Of a DNA stretch of 64,000 nt, positions 10,853-20,280 are shown in pieces (the first letter of the stretch is position 1; every line of letters starts with the position of its first letter). The stretch comes from Siderastrea siderea (taxonomy: Eukaryota > Cnidaria > Anthozoa > Scleractinia > Rhizangiidae). The stretch covers positions 47,914,578-47,978,577 of the forward strand of contig OZ034971.1 in the NCBI GenBank assembly GCA_964030785.1. Reading direction: 5' to 3'. Below the pieces are notes generated by a model, which was not told where the DNA came from, made no database searches, and saw nothing but the letters and a program-made list of their open reading frames with translations. Both the position numbers and the translations under genes were made by a program.

Positions 10853-11652
10853 GGGCCCGTTTCTCGAAAGTCCCGGCAATTTTTCGGGTCCGGAGCTATA
10901 TTTTAAAACCAAACTCTATAAAATGGTGGTGTAACTTTTAGCTGGCAAACCAGCTTGACTTGTTTCGTCAACTTACAATTTTACTGCTTAGCTTTAAGAA
11001 CCAGCATAATCTGAATCGTTAAGGTAAACCTTGAGCTCATAAAATAGCTTTCCGGACCCGAATAACAACAACAATCAACAACAATCCATTTATTAACGTC
11101 AATGCGTGGGATGGGGTTGCCCCGCATATCCGAGCCAAAGGCTCATGTATAAAACGTATGACGAAAAAAAAAACATGAAATACAAAACTTACAATGATTA
11201 AAATGATACTTTTAGGAATGTAAAATTTAAAACTTAAAGGAGAAGGTCACTCCAGACACGGTGTATTTTTTGAAATGGCCAAAAACGAGCCCATGTTACC
11301 GGACCGCTGGTCTCGTGGCACAATTTGACGTCACGGACAATTCAAAATGGCGGCGAGCAGTGTTGAATTTTGGCCCTCTTTGGAGAGGAATTTCAGTGGG
11401 ATGGGATGCACTTTAGAAGCTAAAACCACGGTCAGTAACTCAACTTAGTGTTATCTTTTTATTGGCGATTTCAAAAAATACACCGTTTCTGGAGTGACCT
11501 TCTCCTTTAAAATACAAGTAATAATAATAAGAATAAATAAATAAATAAATAAACAAATAAATAAATAAATAAACAAATAAATGAATAAAGCCTTAAGATA
11601 GATTACACTTGCAGCTGGCGTTTAGCTATCGGGACTTTCGAGAAACGGGCCC
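10853..11652. mobile_element. Nested MITE, inverted repeat GGGCCCGTTTCTCGAAAGTC, unit 1 intron
   Basis: The left end GGGCCCGTTTCTCGAAAGTC and the right end (reverse complement identical over this stretch, ending 11652) form inverted termini of about 24 bp. A partial inverted copy of the same terminus sits immediately to the left (10833-10850), making a near-palindrome at the boundary. The body holds the TTAA MITE at 11238-11506 and an AAAT microsatellite at about 11520-11586. Copies: 26810-27577, 47483-48255 and 53357-54327. Confidence 0.65.
11238..11506. mobile_element. TTAA-flanked MITE, 269 bp, unit 1
   Basis: Flanked by TTAA at 11234-11237 and 11507-11510. The inverted termini run about 45 bp (AGGAGAAGGTCACTCCAGAC, then GGTGTATTTTTTGAAAT). 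A TTAA duplication points to the piggyBac or Kolobok superfamilies. It has no coding capacity. Confidence 0.8.
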
Positions 11653-11819
11653 CAGACCCGAGATGCGCAGAACGTATGCGTAGTAACAAAAGGAGAGTAA
11701 TGAATGTTCCCATACTGACTACTCCTTGCGTACCAATGAAAGAAAAATGCATGGTTTCTAATTGATATGATTTGACCATTTGAGCGCTTTTTTAATTCAT
11801 TGCTGCCATTCTATTTTAG

Positions 11820-12935
11820 GCAGAAACTTGGCAAGAATGCGAGACACTTATCCAGCAAAACCATTCGTGGAAGTGGCCCTGGAGTCACGCAGCTGTTTCT
11901 GAAAACGATGCACTCATACGACAAACGTACAGAACAGAAGACTGCGCTTTTGTCAGGCAAGAACATTTTCCTCACACCCCTCCATCAGATGTGGAACGTA
12001 ATTTTCCAATAGCTTACGTAATTTCGGTTTATAAGTCGGCACAACTTTTGCAGCAACTCTTGAAGGCCATTTATATGCCTCACAACTTGTATTGTATTCA
12101 TGCTGATACAAAATCTACTTATGGCTTTCGGGCAGCGGTCCTTGAACTGATTCGATGTTTACCCAACGTTTTTGTAACCAAGAACAGCGTAGATGTCGTA
12201 TATCCACACGTAAGTATTTTACATGCGCAGTTTAATTGTTTGAAAGACTTACTTGGAGCTGGTCACAACTGGAAGTACGCTATCAACCTCGTTGGACAAG
12301 ATTTCCCCCTCTATGACAATTATGAACTCGTGTACGCTTTAAAGGGACTTAATGGAAAGAACAACATTGAAAGTTTTCATCACCCTAGAAATTTACACTA
12401 CCGCACTGAATACGCGTTTGAGTTTAAGCCAAGAACGCAAGATTCACAGAACCACGGCGCGTACGATCACTGGCGGACAACGAGAAAGAAATTACCACCG
12501 CCTCACGATATCAGACTGCTCAAAGGTGCCAACCATGTCGCCCTTACAAGGGAATTTGTAGAGTATATTACCTTCAACGAGACCGCTCGTGCTTTTATCG
12601 AGTGGTTATCAGACACGCTGAGTCCACCAGAAACGTTTTATGCCTCCTTGCAACAGCACCCAGGCGTCCCCGGGGGAGTGGTTGGCGCGCAGCCTGAATT
12701 TATCATGCGCGCAATTAACTGGTTTAGAATAAGTAATCCGGATTACGAGTGCCAGGGGGAATGGGTTCGAGAGATCTGCTGGCTTGCGGTTGGGGACTTG
12801 CGCTGGGTGCTAGGCCCGGGCATGCGTAATCAGTTGTTCGTTCAGAAAATACCTTTTGATTTTAACAAGAACTTACTGCAGTGTTTGTCTATCGCGCGTA
12901 AGGAAAGACGTTATGGTACATATCTTTTCTCGTGA
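11820..12935 (+). CDS. GCNT-like gene 1, catalytic exon: beta-1,6-N-acetylglucosaminyltransferase (GT14)
   Basis: This type of enzyme moves GlcNAc from UDP-GlcNAc onto O-glycan cores (core 2) or poly-LacNAc (I branch) in the Golgi lumen. The exon starts directly after CTATTTTAG; the preceding in-frame codon is TAG, which forces splicing here. It encodes 371 residues. Family blocks in order: FPIAYVISVYK (from residue 62), YMPHNLYCIHADTKS, CLPNVF, INLVGQDFPLY, NNIESF, VALTREFVEY, DTLSPPETFYASLQQ, PGVPGG, VREICW, LFVQK. The Glu of SPPE (codon 12630-12632) matches the catalytic base of C2GnT1. Arg (12768) and Lys (12846) match its UDP-phosphate contacts. Eight cysteines align with the disulfide set, but the position of the unpaired Cys of C2GnT1 is Val (INLVGQD). 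One sequon (NET) is present. Acceptor preference cannot be read from sequence. Confidence 0.93.
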   Translation, partial: AETWQECETLIQQNHSWKWPWSHAAVSENDALIRQTYRTEDCAFVRQEHFPHTPPSDVERNFPIAYVISVYKSAQLLQQLLKAIYMPHNLYCIHADTKSTYGFRAAVLELIRCLPNVFVTKNSVDVVYPHVSILHAQFNCLKDLLGAGHNWKYAINLVGQDFPLYDNYELVYALKGLNGKNNIESFHHPRNLHYRTEYAFEFKPRTQDSQNHGAYDHWRTTRKKLPPPHDIRLLKGANHVALTREFVEYITFNETARAFIEWLSDTLSPPETFYASLQQHPGVPGGVVGAQPEFIMRAINWFRISNPDYECQGEWVREICWLAVGDLRWVLGPGMRNQLFVQKIPFDFNKNLLQCLSIARKERRYGTYLFS

Positions 12936-13720
12936 CATTGTTGAGTAGTGCGACAAAGAGTTCATTTGTTATCATCGTTGGAACAATACCAATGCAGTGC
13001 CATTTCCATTGCTGAAAGCTTGCGGGGGAGGAGACATTCCTCTACATAAGAACGTCACAAGCAATACTTCTTGCCGTAAGACACGTGAGGCCTACCCTAT
13101 AGAAAAGGGACAATCTCTATTACCTGACAACCTCAACCGAAGGAAGGAACGTTATGAGTCTTTTCACCTTTCCTTGTATGCTACCATATACACTCTACGT
13201 TTTTATTATTGGTGGTGTCCAGATGCTGGACAGGCACGGATCTTTGAAGACTAAATGCCCCACAGTCCGAAACGTTTAAAGGATTTCGACGAAAAGGCTT
13301 GTTAAAACGTTCTGAAAGTATGCGGTATCTGTTTGAAATTGCCAAGCGATTCAGAAACGTATTTTAGTTTTTTAGTTGATGAATTTCCCGACCTTGTGTA
13401 CACAACAAAGTTGCTATGTTCACGCATAGATAGTAAAAAGACTGGATAGGAAACGGACTGGCGTGATTGGTTCCATCATAGTGGAAAATTGTGACGTCAC
13501 ACTGCAGAGCTCAACAATACACAAGGAACAAGATTCACACGCGTGCTTACGGCCGTATGTACTCGATTAAACGCCTCCCCCGACTAAGCGCCACATATGA
13601 GAGCAAAAATATGAGATAGGGCCGCCCTCGAATAAGCCTGCGTTGCAGACGAAATTAACCCTCGTAAATACAGGCGTTATATTACGTCTGCGACGCAGGC
13701 TACTCTCGAATAAGTCACGC
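12936..13720. other. 3' flank of gene 1
   Basis: Colinear with 28878-29660 and in part with 49556-49836 and 55606-56240. It probably contains the 3' UTR, but no clear AATAAA lies close to the stop, so the transcript end is not placed. Short frames here are not conserved in reading. Confidence 0.5.
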
Positions 13721-14450
13721 TCGTCACAGTAGTCAGTTGCCTGACACCGAAACTTCCCTTACTTGATAAAGGTATGTTTTTACAAATGCCCCGCATCTGC
13801 CCGCCCCCCACCCCCCTCCCTTGACATAAATAACTGGAAGATATTAAACTAATGTACCCTAGATGTCCATACAAAATTGAATTATGATGTAGTCTGCTGT
13901 ATTGTGTACAACGTATCCATACTAGGGCTAATTTTGCGTTGGAGAGCGCGGGATGGGAGGGGAAGGGGGTATTCTCATACATAAGCTATGTGGGTACGTG
14001 CCGTTGTGAAAGGTATGGTTTCCAACCAGTTTAGTCTGGGATAGAGAGTTCTGGTCTCGAATACCAGAAACTAGGAGATTGGCCGTCGACAGGTCTGGGA
14101 TTTACGGGTACGGATTTTTGGTGTCTAAAATAGGGTTGCACAGTGCAGCTGAACATGGTCTGAAATAAGGTAAGAGCCTAAGAGTACCAGCGGCACACCC
14201 ACCCAAAAATTTACAGAGTACTTACCCGCCCGGCTGGGAAGTCACATTTGCTCGAGATAGCCAGGGATTCGAAGTAACTGAGTCAGGTGTTGTAGCCAGT
14301 GGTAAACTACCGAACTGAATGGTAAGCAAATCCAACGTAACGTCTTTCATTTAATATACTTTGTTAATTAAGTCGTAGTCATAAACTATCTCGCATTCGT
14401 AACACCATTTGAAGGTCCCTGTGGTGCACTATACCCCCTTAATCCACCGC
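13721..14450. other. Intergenic duplicated DNA, unit 1
   Basis: Matches 31650-32370 closely. A roughly 2-kb stretch present in unit 2 (29662-31640) is missing just to the left (junction near 13712-13730). A C-rich tract lies at 13801-13820. A minus-strand open frame of about 100 codons (13677-13982) has no recognisable domain and shifts composition in unit 2. Confidence 0.5.
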
Positions 14451-15500
14451 TATCTGCCCGGCCTGTCCAATCGATGAAAATCGATCATCGGAAAGCAATC
14501 AATATAATCAATATAATCGATTATTATTGATTGGTTCCATTAATCGATGAAAATCGATACTCACAATTCTCCTCCTCCTGATTGTATCGATTTTTATCGA
14601 TTTTATTGATTATTATCCGTTTTAATTTATGATTTCTTACAACGTCTTGTAAGCGGATGCGTTGAAATTCAACGTGGAACGTTGAGAGTGTGGAACGCGT
14701 GGACATAACACAGTCTTAAAATCACGGGTATAAATGAATGTTGTATTAATAGAAGGTGCAGTGAAGGGCTACCACGAGTGCCCATTTACAGTAAGGACGG
14801 GAGAATCTTTTGTCCTTGAGAAAAAAATTGGCGAAAGAGGAAAGGCATTCCTTCCCTAAAATTATTTTGCAAGTAAATGTTTCAGCCAATACATTTGGTC
14901 AAGTTCTGGTAGGGCTTCTGTGGCTGCATTATAATGAGAAGAGGACTCGAAAACTGTTTCTGTTACGTAATATACCAAACACTCTAATAAATATTAATCT
15001 GTTTGGTCGTGTTTTGATTTTTAGAGCGTTGGATACCATTTGATGTGGAACCTGCGAAGAGTTGAGTTTTTCTCTGCGCTATAATTTAGTCTGTGCACGT
15101 ATTTCATGTAGTAATCGCTACTTTAGAGAAACGTTGTTCAACGAAACCGCGTCTGTTCATAGAGATTAGAGAGGGTTATTGAGAGAACATTGTCCCGTAT
15201 CACGCATTTCAATTAACGAGACTTTTCGACAAGAAATGGTTTTCATGACGCGCTTTCAATCAAGTTCCTCTTATTTTGTAAAAAGTTTAGAGGAAAAGAA
15301 GGAATTAAACTATGGATCTCATTTTACGAAGGGAAGAATTTAGGTAGAAGTACTTGAGCAAAGCGCAAAAGTATCTGAAATCATTATTAAGACGACGACC
15401 GGTAACAATCGATATAATCGATGAAAATTGATGAAAATCCATGAAAATCGATACTCACAACGTTTACGATCTTCGATTTTCATCAATTTCCGATATCACA
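14451..15500. mobile_element. ATCGAT-rich inverted-repeat element, unit 1 copy, right end deleted
   Basis: Left end ggcctgtccaatcgatgaaa; many ATCGAT hexamers crowd both ends (14470-14610 and 15407-15456). The complete copy is at 32383-33554. Here about 100 bp of the right terminus, present in unit 2 as 33476-33575, is missing at about 15497. No transposase is visible. Confidence 0.65.
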
Positions 15501-16455
15501 GCAAGCAGCTAGCTATGAATACTGCAGTCATCACATTTATGGATTAATTTATAGTATTATTATCATGTAACACGCTGTTGGTCTCATTGTGCTTAAAACT
15601 TTGGACAGTTTTTACAGCGGAGTTAAAAAAGTCATCACATCGACCTATTGGCATATACGGCTCTAGGATATAACTAAATCACTGGAAGCTCAAAACAAGT
15701 TCTTTCTGCCAAGCAGTAACAATGGAGCGCAACATTTTTGTAGCGTCTGTCTCCGAGGAGGTTCTATTACGGCGCTTTAAAATATGAAGTTTAAAACTTA
15801 GAAACTACTTGATGGAAAATAACAGAAACTCACCTTTGCTCGTTTTTAGAAATGACTATTGGTTAACGAGGGCAATATTTGAAGTGGATTACAAGATGAA
15901 AAACCAAAAAATGTAAAACTGCCTTTATTATCTGTAACTTTGGCACGTATTCCTCTGGAATTAAAAGAATTTCTTGGTAGTGTCTTGGTGTTGCGGATGT
16001 TGTGACAAGCACAGTAGCTAAACAAGAATGATTATAAGAAAAGCCCAATTTGAAAAGGGGCTATGTCACCAAATTTTAGGTCAATGTACTTTGCTATGCT
16101 CTTGAGCATCTGACCGACTGATAGTCGTATCCGCGAGTCTAAACTCGGCCATGCTGTTCGATGATAAATTTTGCGGTTGCTACTGGATCATCGTTGAGTC
16201 CCTCTTTTTAAGACACGAGACTGACGTTTTTAACCTTCATGTATAACGATGTTGCATGAAAAGACATGTTCGGGCGTCAGGGCTCCATTCTCACAAAAAG
16301 TGCATGTGGGTTAGCCTTTTTGCCCAACTTGCAGGAACCTAACCTTAAACCAATGTTTGCTTCTGATGCTGATCAGTAATTGTGGGGCCGGTATATGTAC
16401 CTTAAAGTATTAAACTTCATTTCACGTTGCTACTCATAAATTTTTTCTAACTATG
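15501..16455. other. Intergenic duplicated DNA, unit 1
   Basis: Colinear with 33580-34540. No supported gene. The right part (from about 16080) has the texture of an old LINE body leading into the RT remnant at 16460, but a continuous frame cannot be followed. Confidence 0.45.
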
Positions 16456-16459
16456 CGGT

Positions 16460-16950
16460 TCGATCAAGTGATTTGTTGGATGAGCTTGGCTGGGTAAAAG
16501 GTTAGAATGCAGGAGGATAATGCAACTAGCTATAATTATGTATAAAATTTATGATAATCTCTCTCCATCGTATTTACAGCATATTTTTACTAATGCCTCA
16601 AGAGTTCACCCATATAATCCTAGAAATTCTGCATCTAACCGGCATATTCCCAGACCAAGAACTTACGCCGCAAAAGCAGGCCTGCATTATAGGGGATCTA
16701 TTTTATGGAACAAGATCCCTGTATAAATAAGACACCAAACTTAAACCAATTTAAAACAATGTAAGTTATACGATAAGAATATTCTTGAGGCACTAATAAA
16801 CTAAATAAATGCTTTAGTTTTGCAGTTGTAGTTTGTTATGAAATAGTCTATATTTTATAATTGTGTCCCCAAATTAGTATGGGATTTTCCCAGGCTATGT
16901 GGCCTTGACACATTAATAAAGTTTATCATCATCATATCATCATCATCATC
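16460..16950 (+). pseudogene. LINE reverse-transcriptase C-terminal remnant with 3' tail, unit 1
   Basis: SSDLLDELGWVK, then after a frame change MQLAIIMYKIYDNLSPSYLQ (from 16520) and LHYRGSILWNKIPV, the usual C-terminal end of CR1/L2-type LINE polymerases (LGW... MYK... LSP.YL... RG...WN.IP). The 3' tail reads gtgtccccaaattag, then aataaagtttatc, and ends in an ATC microsatellite (16925-16952). It is 5'-truncated and frameshifted, so inactive. Confidence 0.75.
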
Positions 16951-17089
16951 ATTTTATTTAACAATTAGATTATGAGCTCGAGAATTCTATCACGTGTTAG
17001 TTGATGAGGCCGAAGTTAATTAGAATTACTTATCTGTATTTAGTGTAGTTGTTTTTTTATCACGCGATTTCTAGGAAGACTATTTTGTA

Positions 17090-17225
17090 ATGATATGACC
17101 TCGTGTTAAAATAAAGTTTATGATGGTGGTGATGATGATGATGATGATGATGATGATGCCGATGATGATGATGACGGTGTTGGTGATGATGATGCCGATG
17201 ATGGTGGTGGCGATGATGATGATGG

Positions 17226-17256
<31 letters not shown>
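17090..17256. repeat. GAT/GGT microsatellite behind an AATAAA LINE-like tail, unit 1
   Basis: aaataaagtttatgatggtg is followed by about 140 bp of imperfect GAT/GGT triplets (17120-17256). The tail structure resembles the LINE 3' ends at 16915 and 39850. Both strands are open only because of the triplets (poly-Met and poly-His). Confidence 0.85.
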
Positions 17257-17554
17257 AATGAGGCACGAAACGTTTCACTTTCTTCGTGATTACTACACAG
17301 GCATCTGCCAACTCGACGGCGGTGGAGATTTCAGATGGCTTGTATCGTCCTTGTTCATGTTGTTTGCACGTAAGTCTGTACGTTCACCTTAGTCTACTCC
17401 TACTTGTGCGGGAACACATTGCAGGATTGTGTGATTGTGTTTCTTTAGTTCTAAGATCAGAAAACGGAGACTATGGACATCTGAAAACGAAGGCATTTGA
17501 AAACGCATTAATATGGATGGGACCTAAATAACTAAATAAACTTGGTGATTTCAC
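17257..17554. other. Unit 1 right flank
   Basis: Nearly identical to 35186-35478. Open frames continue from the microsatellite, but nothing recognisable is encoded. Confidence 0.4.
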
Positions 17555-19925
17555 TTGTTGAAAACCGTAGTGTTAGCCTGTGTAGTAAGCGTTTCCGTTG
17601 ATCTTCCCGCATGGTTGAAGCATTTTCCGTTTTTTTATTCGCCCCGCGAAAATTTGGTAAAAACGTGCGCGGCCAAAAAGCACGGAACGTACGGAAAAGC
17701 CTACGGAAACGGTTGGTACGCAGGCTACCGTGGTGTGATATAACTCAATGGAAGTCCTATTTTGCCCTAATGTGCACGGGACGAGATGCTTTCCAATTTG
17801 GGAAATTACGGGACACTTGCTTCAATGGGGTCTTAGACTGAGAATATAGTTAGGAGAAGAAAGAACTGCTTGTGTTCTAAAGCTGCAGGCGTGTACTTCC
17901 AGTTCTTCCAAACTCCCTCGAGTGCTGCATTATAGGCACAAAGCGGTCATTTCCTATTTCTGTCAGAAATTGAAGCCAAACCCATGTTACCGTGTACGTG
18001 AAGTCACGCTTATTGCTCATAGTTTATATAAAAGTGACTGGTACCTAGTAACAGGTGTTACACAGGCCTACCACTCCCTCGCATGAAATCTCCTGACCAA
18101 CTCTTCCGATTTATACACGTATCAGGCTTAGGTCACCTTCGGTTTACTTTCTATAAATCGATAGTGGAATTAACGAGTTTTGGGCTTAAACTGAAGATGA
18201 CGAATTTATGCCAAAATAAAAACACTGCAGGTTGTTGATAATAAGGAATTTCCTTACTTAGAGTATTCTTTTTATCCGCGTCGGCATGCTCCGTGGTCGT
18301 TTTTTTTTTAATTTTTCTTTTTAATCCAGTGTGTCATTGGTAACTGATCAGAGCTAGGACAAGCAACGGAGACAAAGAGAAGATAGAATCTCGTACTAGT
18401 GGTTTGAGGTAATGTATAAGGTGTGAGAAATGTTACTATTCTTCTCTCCAGCATTACGGGTGTTCCTAAAAACATTTCTCAGACAGTAAAGTTTATTCAA
18501 TTTGTCAGGAGAATGGGGCTATGAAAAACAATTCTGATTCCCCAACAGAAATCATGCCATGACTTTCCGCACTGACTGGTGACATACACTAAACCACTGA
18601 GCCACTGGGAGACCTGTGGCGAGTTGTTGAGCCACTGGGATAGCTGTGGCGAGCTGTAGATTACAAACCGGTTACAGTTTAGTTATATGATTGAGCAAGC
18701 CCCACATTTACCATTTATGATGTGTGCGCAAGTTGTTTGACAGGAAGTTGGGATTGGTATAAATTAAACCGTCTTTTACTTACAACTGATTTCACTGGCT
18801 GTGTGCACATCCGGGTTTGTCAAACGTGTTTCGTTGGCTATGATTTGCCCGTTACGATTCGCCCATAACTACGTTATTATGATGCAAAGCCGTTAAGGAA
18901 ATTTGCAGTTGATACGGTTCTTTAGAGTTGTTTATAAGTCAGAGAAATAGTGCTTCATCCGTAAACTCATTTCATGTGCAAATGTCCAGCGATGTTTCGT
19001 GACCATGGGCGAATCATAACGAGCGCATCGTGACTCGCCCCAGTCTATGATTCGCCTGCCAGGATTCGCCCATAGTCTCGAAGTACTGAACATGGAAATT
19101 AGCTTATGAAATAATTTTCCAGGGAAAATACTAACTTTCTGAGATATAAACAAGCATAAAAAAGCAGGTGACTTGCCGTAATGTCCTTCATCGTTTTGTT
19201 AGTGGGGTCGAAACATGACAGGCGAATTATAGCTTACGAATCGTGCGTGCAAAACCTGGAACACATCAGTCAAATAAACTGTAAAACTTCGATATTTCAA
19301 AAGTTGGACTGCCACTGAAGTTTTAAGTCTACGTAAAGGGAGGAGAATGATAAGTTTTCTTAAAAGTTATTATAAGCTCAAAATTTGGTAGTTGGAGAGA
19401 AATTTGTTTCTAGCGTTCTTAATTCTGACGGTGGGTCGATATTAACACCAAATACTCGATATCTTTGCCTAAAAATATCGATACTCCAGCGAAATGTTGC
19501 TGAATTATTCGATCCCGCTCGATAATTCTTAAGTGACCACTTGGAAGAAACGATCTGCTTTCAGAAATTACTGTTTCTATGAAAAGGAGTCCCTACAGGC
19601 ATAACCACTTGATGGTGTTCATTCGTCGTTGATTTACAAAGACAATCGAGATTTGCAATTCGCCCAATGCCTTGCGCATTTCGACTCTGGACTCCACCGT
19701 GATTTTACGACATCACAAATTGGATGACGTCATAATATCGCATCGATGCGAAGAGTGATATCGAAAAAAGGTCAAATATCGGTACATATCGTTCTCGTGT
19801 AGGCTCACCCTTAGTCTGAGCTTTTCTAGATTCATATCCAGGCCTTAACGCGCTCATCAGTAACAGTAGGGTGCCTGGGACCGAGAATCTCTTCGATGAG
19901 CCCGGGAGGGAAGTCACAGTTCATA
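17555..19925. other. Upstream duplicated DNA, unit 2
   Basis: Very close to 35479-37845, with no supported gene. It includes a TATA-like tatataaaag (18023-18032) and the 30-bp repeats at 18600-18659. A 73-codon minus-strand frame (18932-19153) is also open in unit 3 (36855-37076), but its conservation is no better than that of the surrounding DNA. Confidence 0.5.
18594..18659 (-). repeat. A-box-like site and two 30-bp repeats, unit 2
   Basis: The minus strand reads TGGCTCAGTGG (18594-18604), an exact match to the pol III A-box TGGCNNAGTGG. The 30-bp copies are at 18600-18629 and 18630-18659. Same layout at 36525-36590. Candidate degenerate tRNA-derived SINE. Confidence 0.5.
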
Positions 19926-20280
19926 CTAACCTGCGAGCAAGCTCTCTCTGGGGGTGGGGGCGCGAAAGAGGGAAAAATAAAGAGAGCTCGCTAAGGCGTC
20001 TCAGGAATTTGAATATCTGCATCAAAAATTTCGATGCAAAACGCTGATTGGCGGATTGGTAATGACATCATCAGTCTTCACCCGAAGACGACAAAACAAA
20101 CACCGAATGCGACGTATAAAACAACGAATCTAAAATTTTTAGAATTGAAATTGCCTATGCCAAAGCCATCAAAGCGAAACCATTACTAAAATGTAACTTA
20201 TACTAAAAATCAAAGGTTATGATGTTAGAAAGAGAATTAGGGTAAAATAGCAAGTTTTTTTCCTGGAATTATTTTTAGTT

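Larger units (their letters stand above)
6476..11819 (+). other. Intron of GCNT-like gene 1
   Basis: About 5.3 kb from the candidate donor to the acceptor CTATTTTAG at 11811-11819. The equivalents in units 2 and 3 are about 3.0 kb. The extra length is the 2.3-kb element at 6540-8863. Other contents are the solo LTR (9404-9861), a poly-G run near 10061-10074 and the nested MITEs at 10853-11652. Confidence 0.7.
2760..17554 (+). repeat. Segmental duplication unit 1 (contains GCNT-like gene 1)
   Basis: This block is colinear with units 2 (about 17555-35478) and 3 (35479-49836). Shared landmarks in order are the gcacgggacgag block, 30-bp repeats, anchor exon, solo LTR, TTAA MITE, catalytic exon, ATCGAT-rich inverted repeat, LINE tail and GAT microsatellite. 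Its left edge is cut by the DIRS-like element. Relative to unit 2 it lacks the 2.27-kb foldback at 19931-22199 and about 2 kb matching 29662-31650, and it uniquely holds the insertion at 6540-8863. Confidence 0.85.

Noticed and set aside
12352..12561. Plus-strand frame MERTTLKVFITLE in another register (also 28294, 48972, 55021)
   Set aside because: Shadow of the GCNT catalytic exon; conserved only because the true frame is conserved.
9404..12935. A complete LTR retrotransposon between the LTR and the catalytic exon
   Set aside because: No second LTR, primer-binding site or gag/pol frame, and TTGTT flanks the single LTR on both sides.
13677..13982. 101-codon minus-strand frame (also 31643-31909)
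   Set aside because: The shared part follows nucleotide identity of the duplication and the ends differ. No domain, and a G-rich tract inside.
17060..17392. Poly-His frame on the minus strand and poly-Met frame on the plus strand (also 35026-35316)
   Set aside because: Both are translations of the GAT microsatellite. Length varies between units and the flanking residues match nothing.
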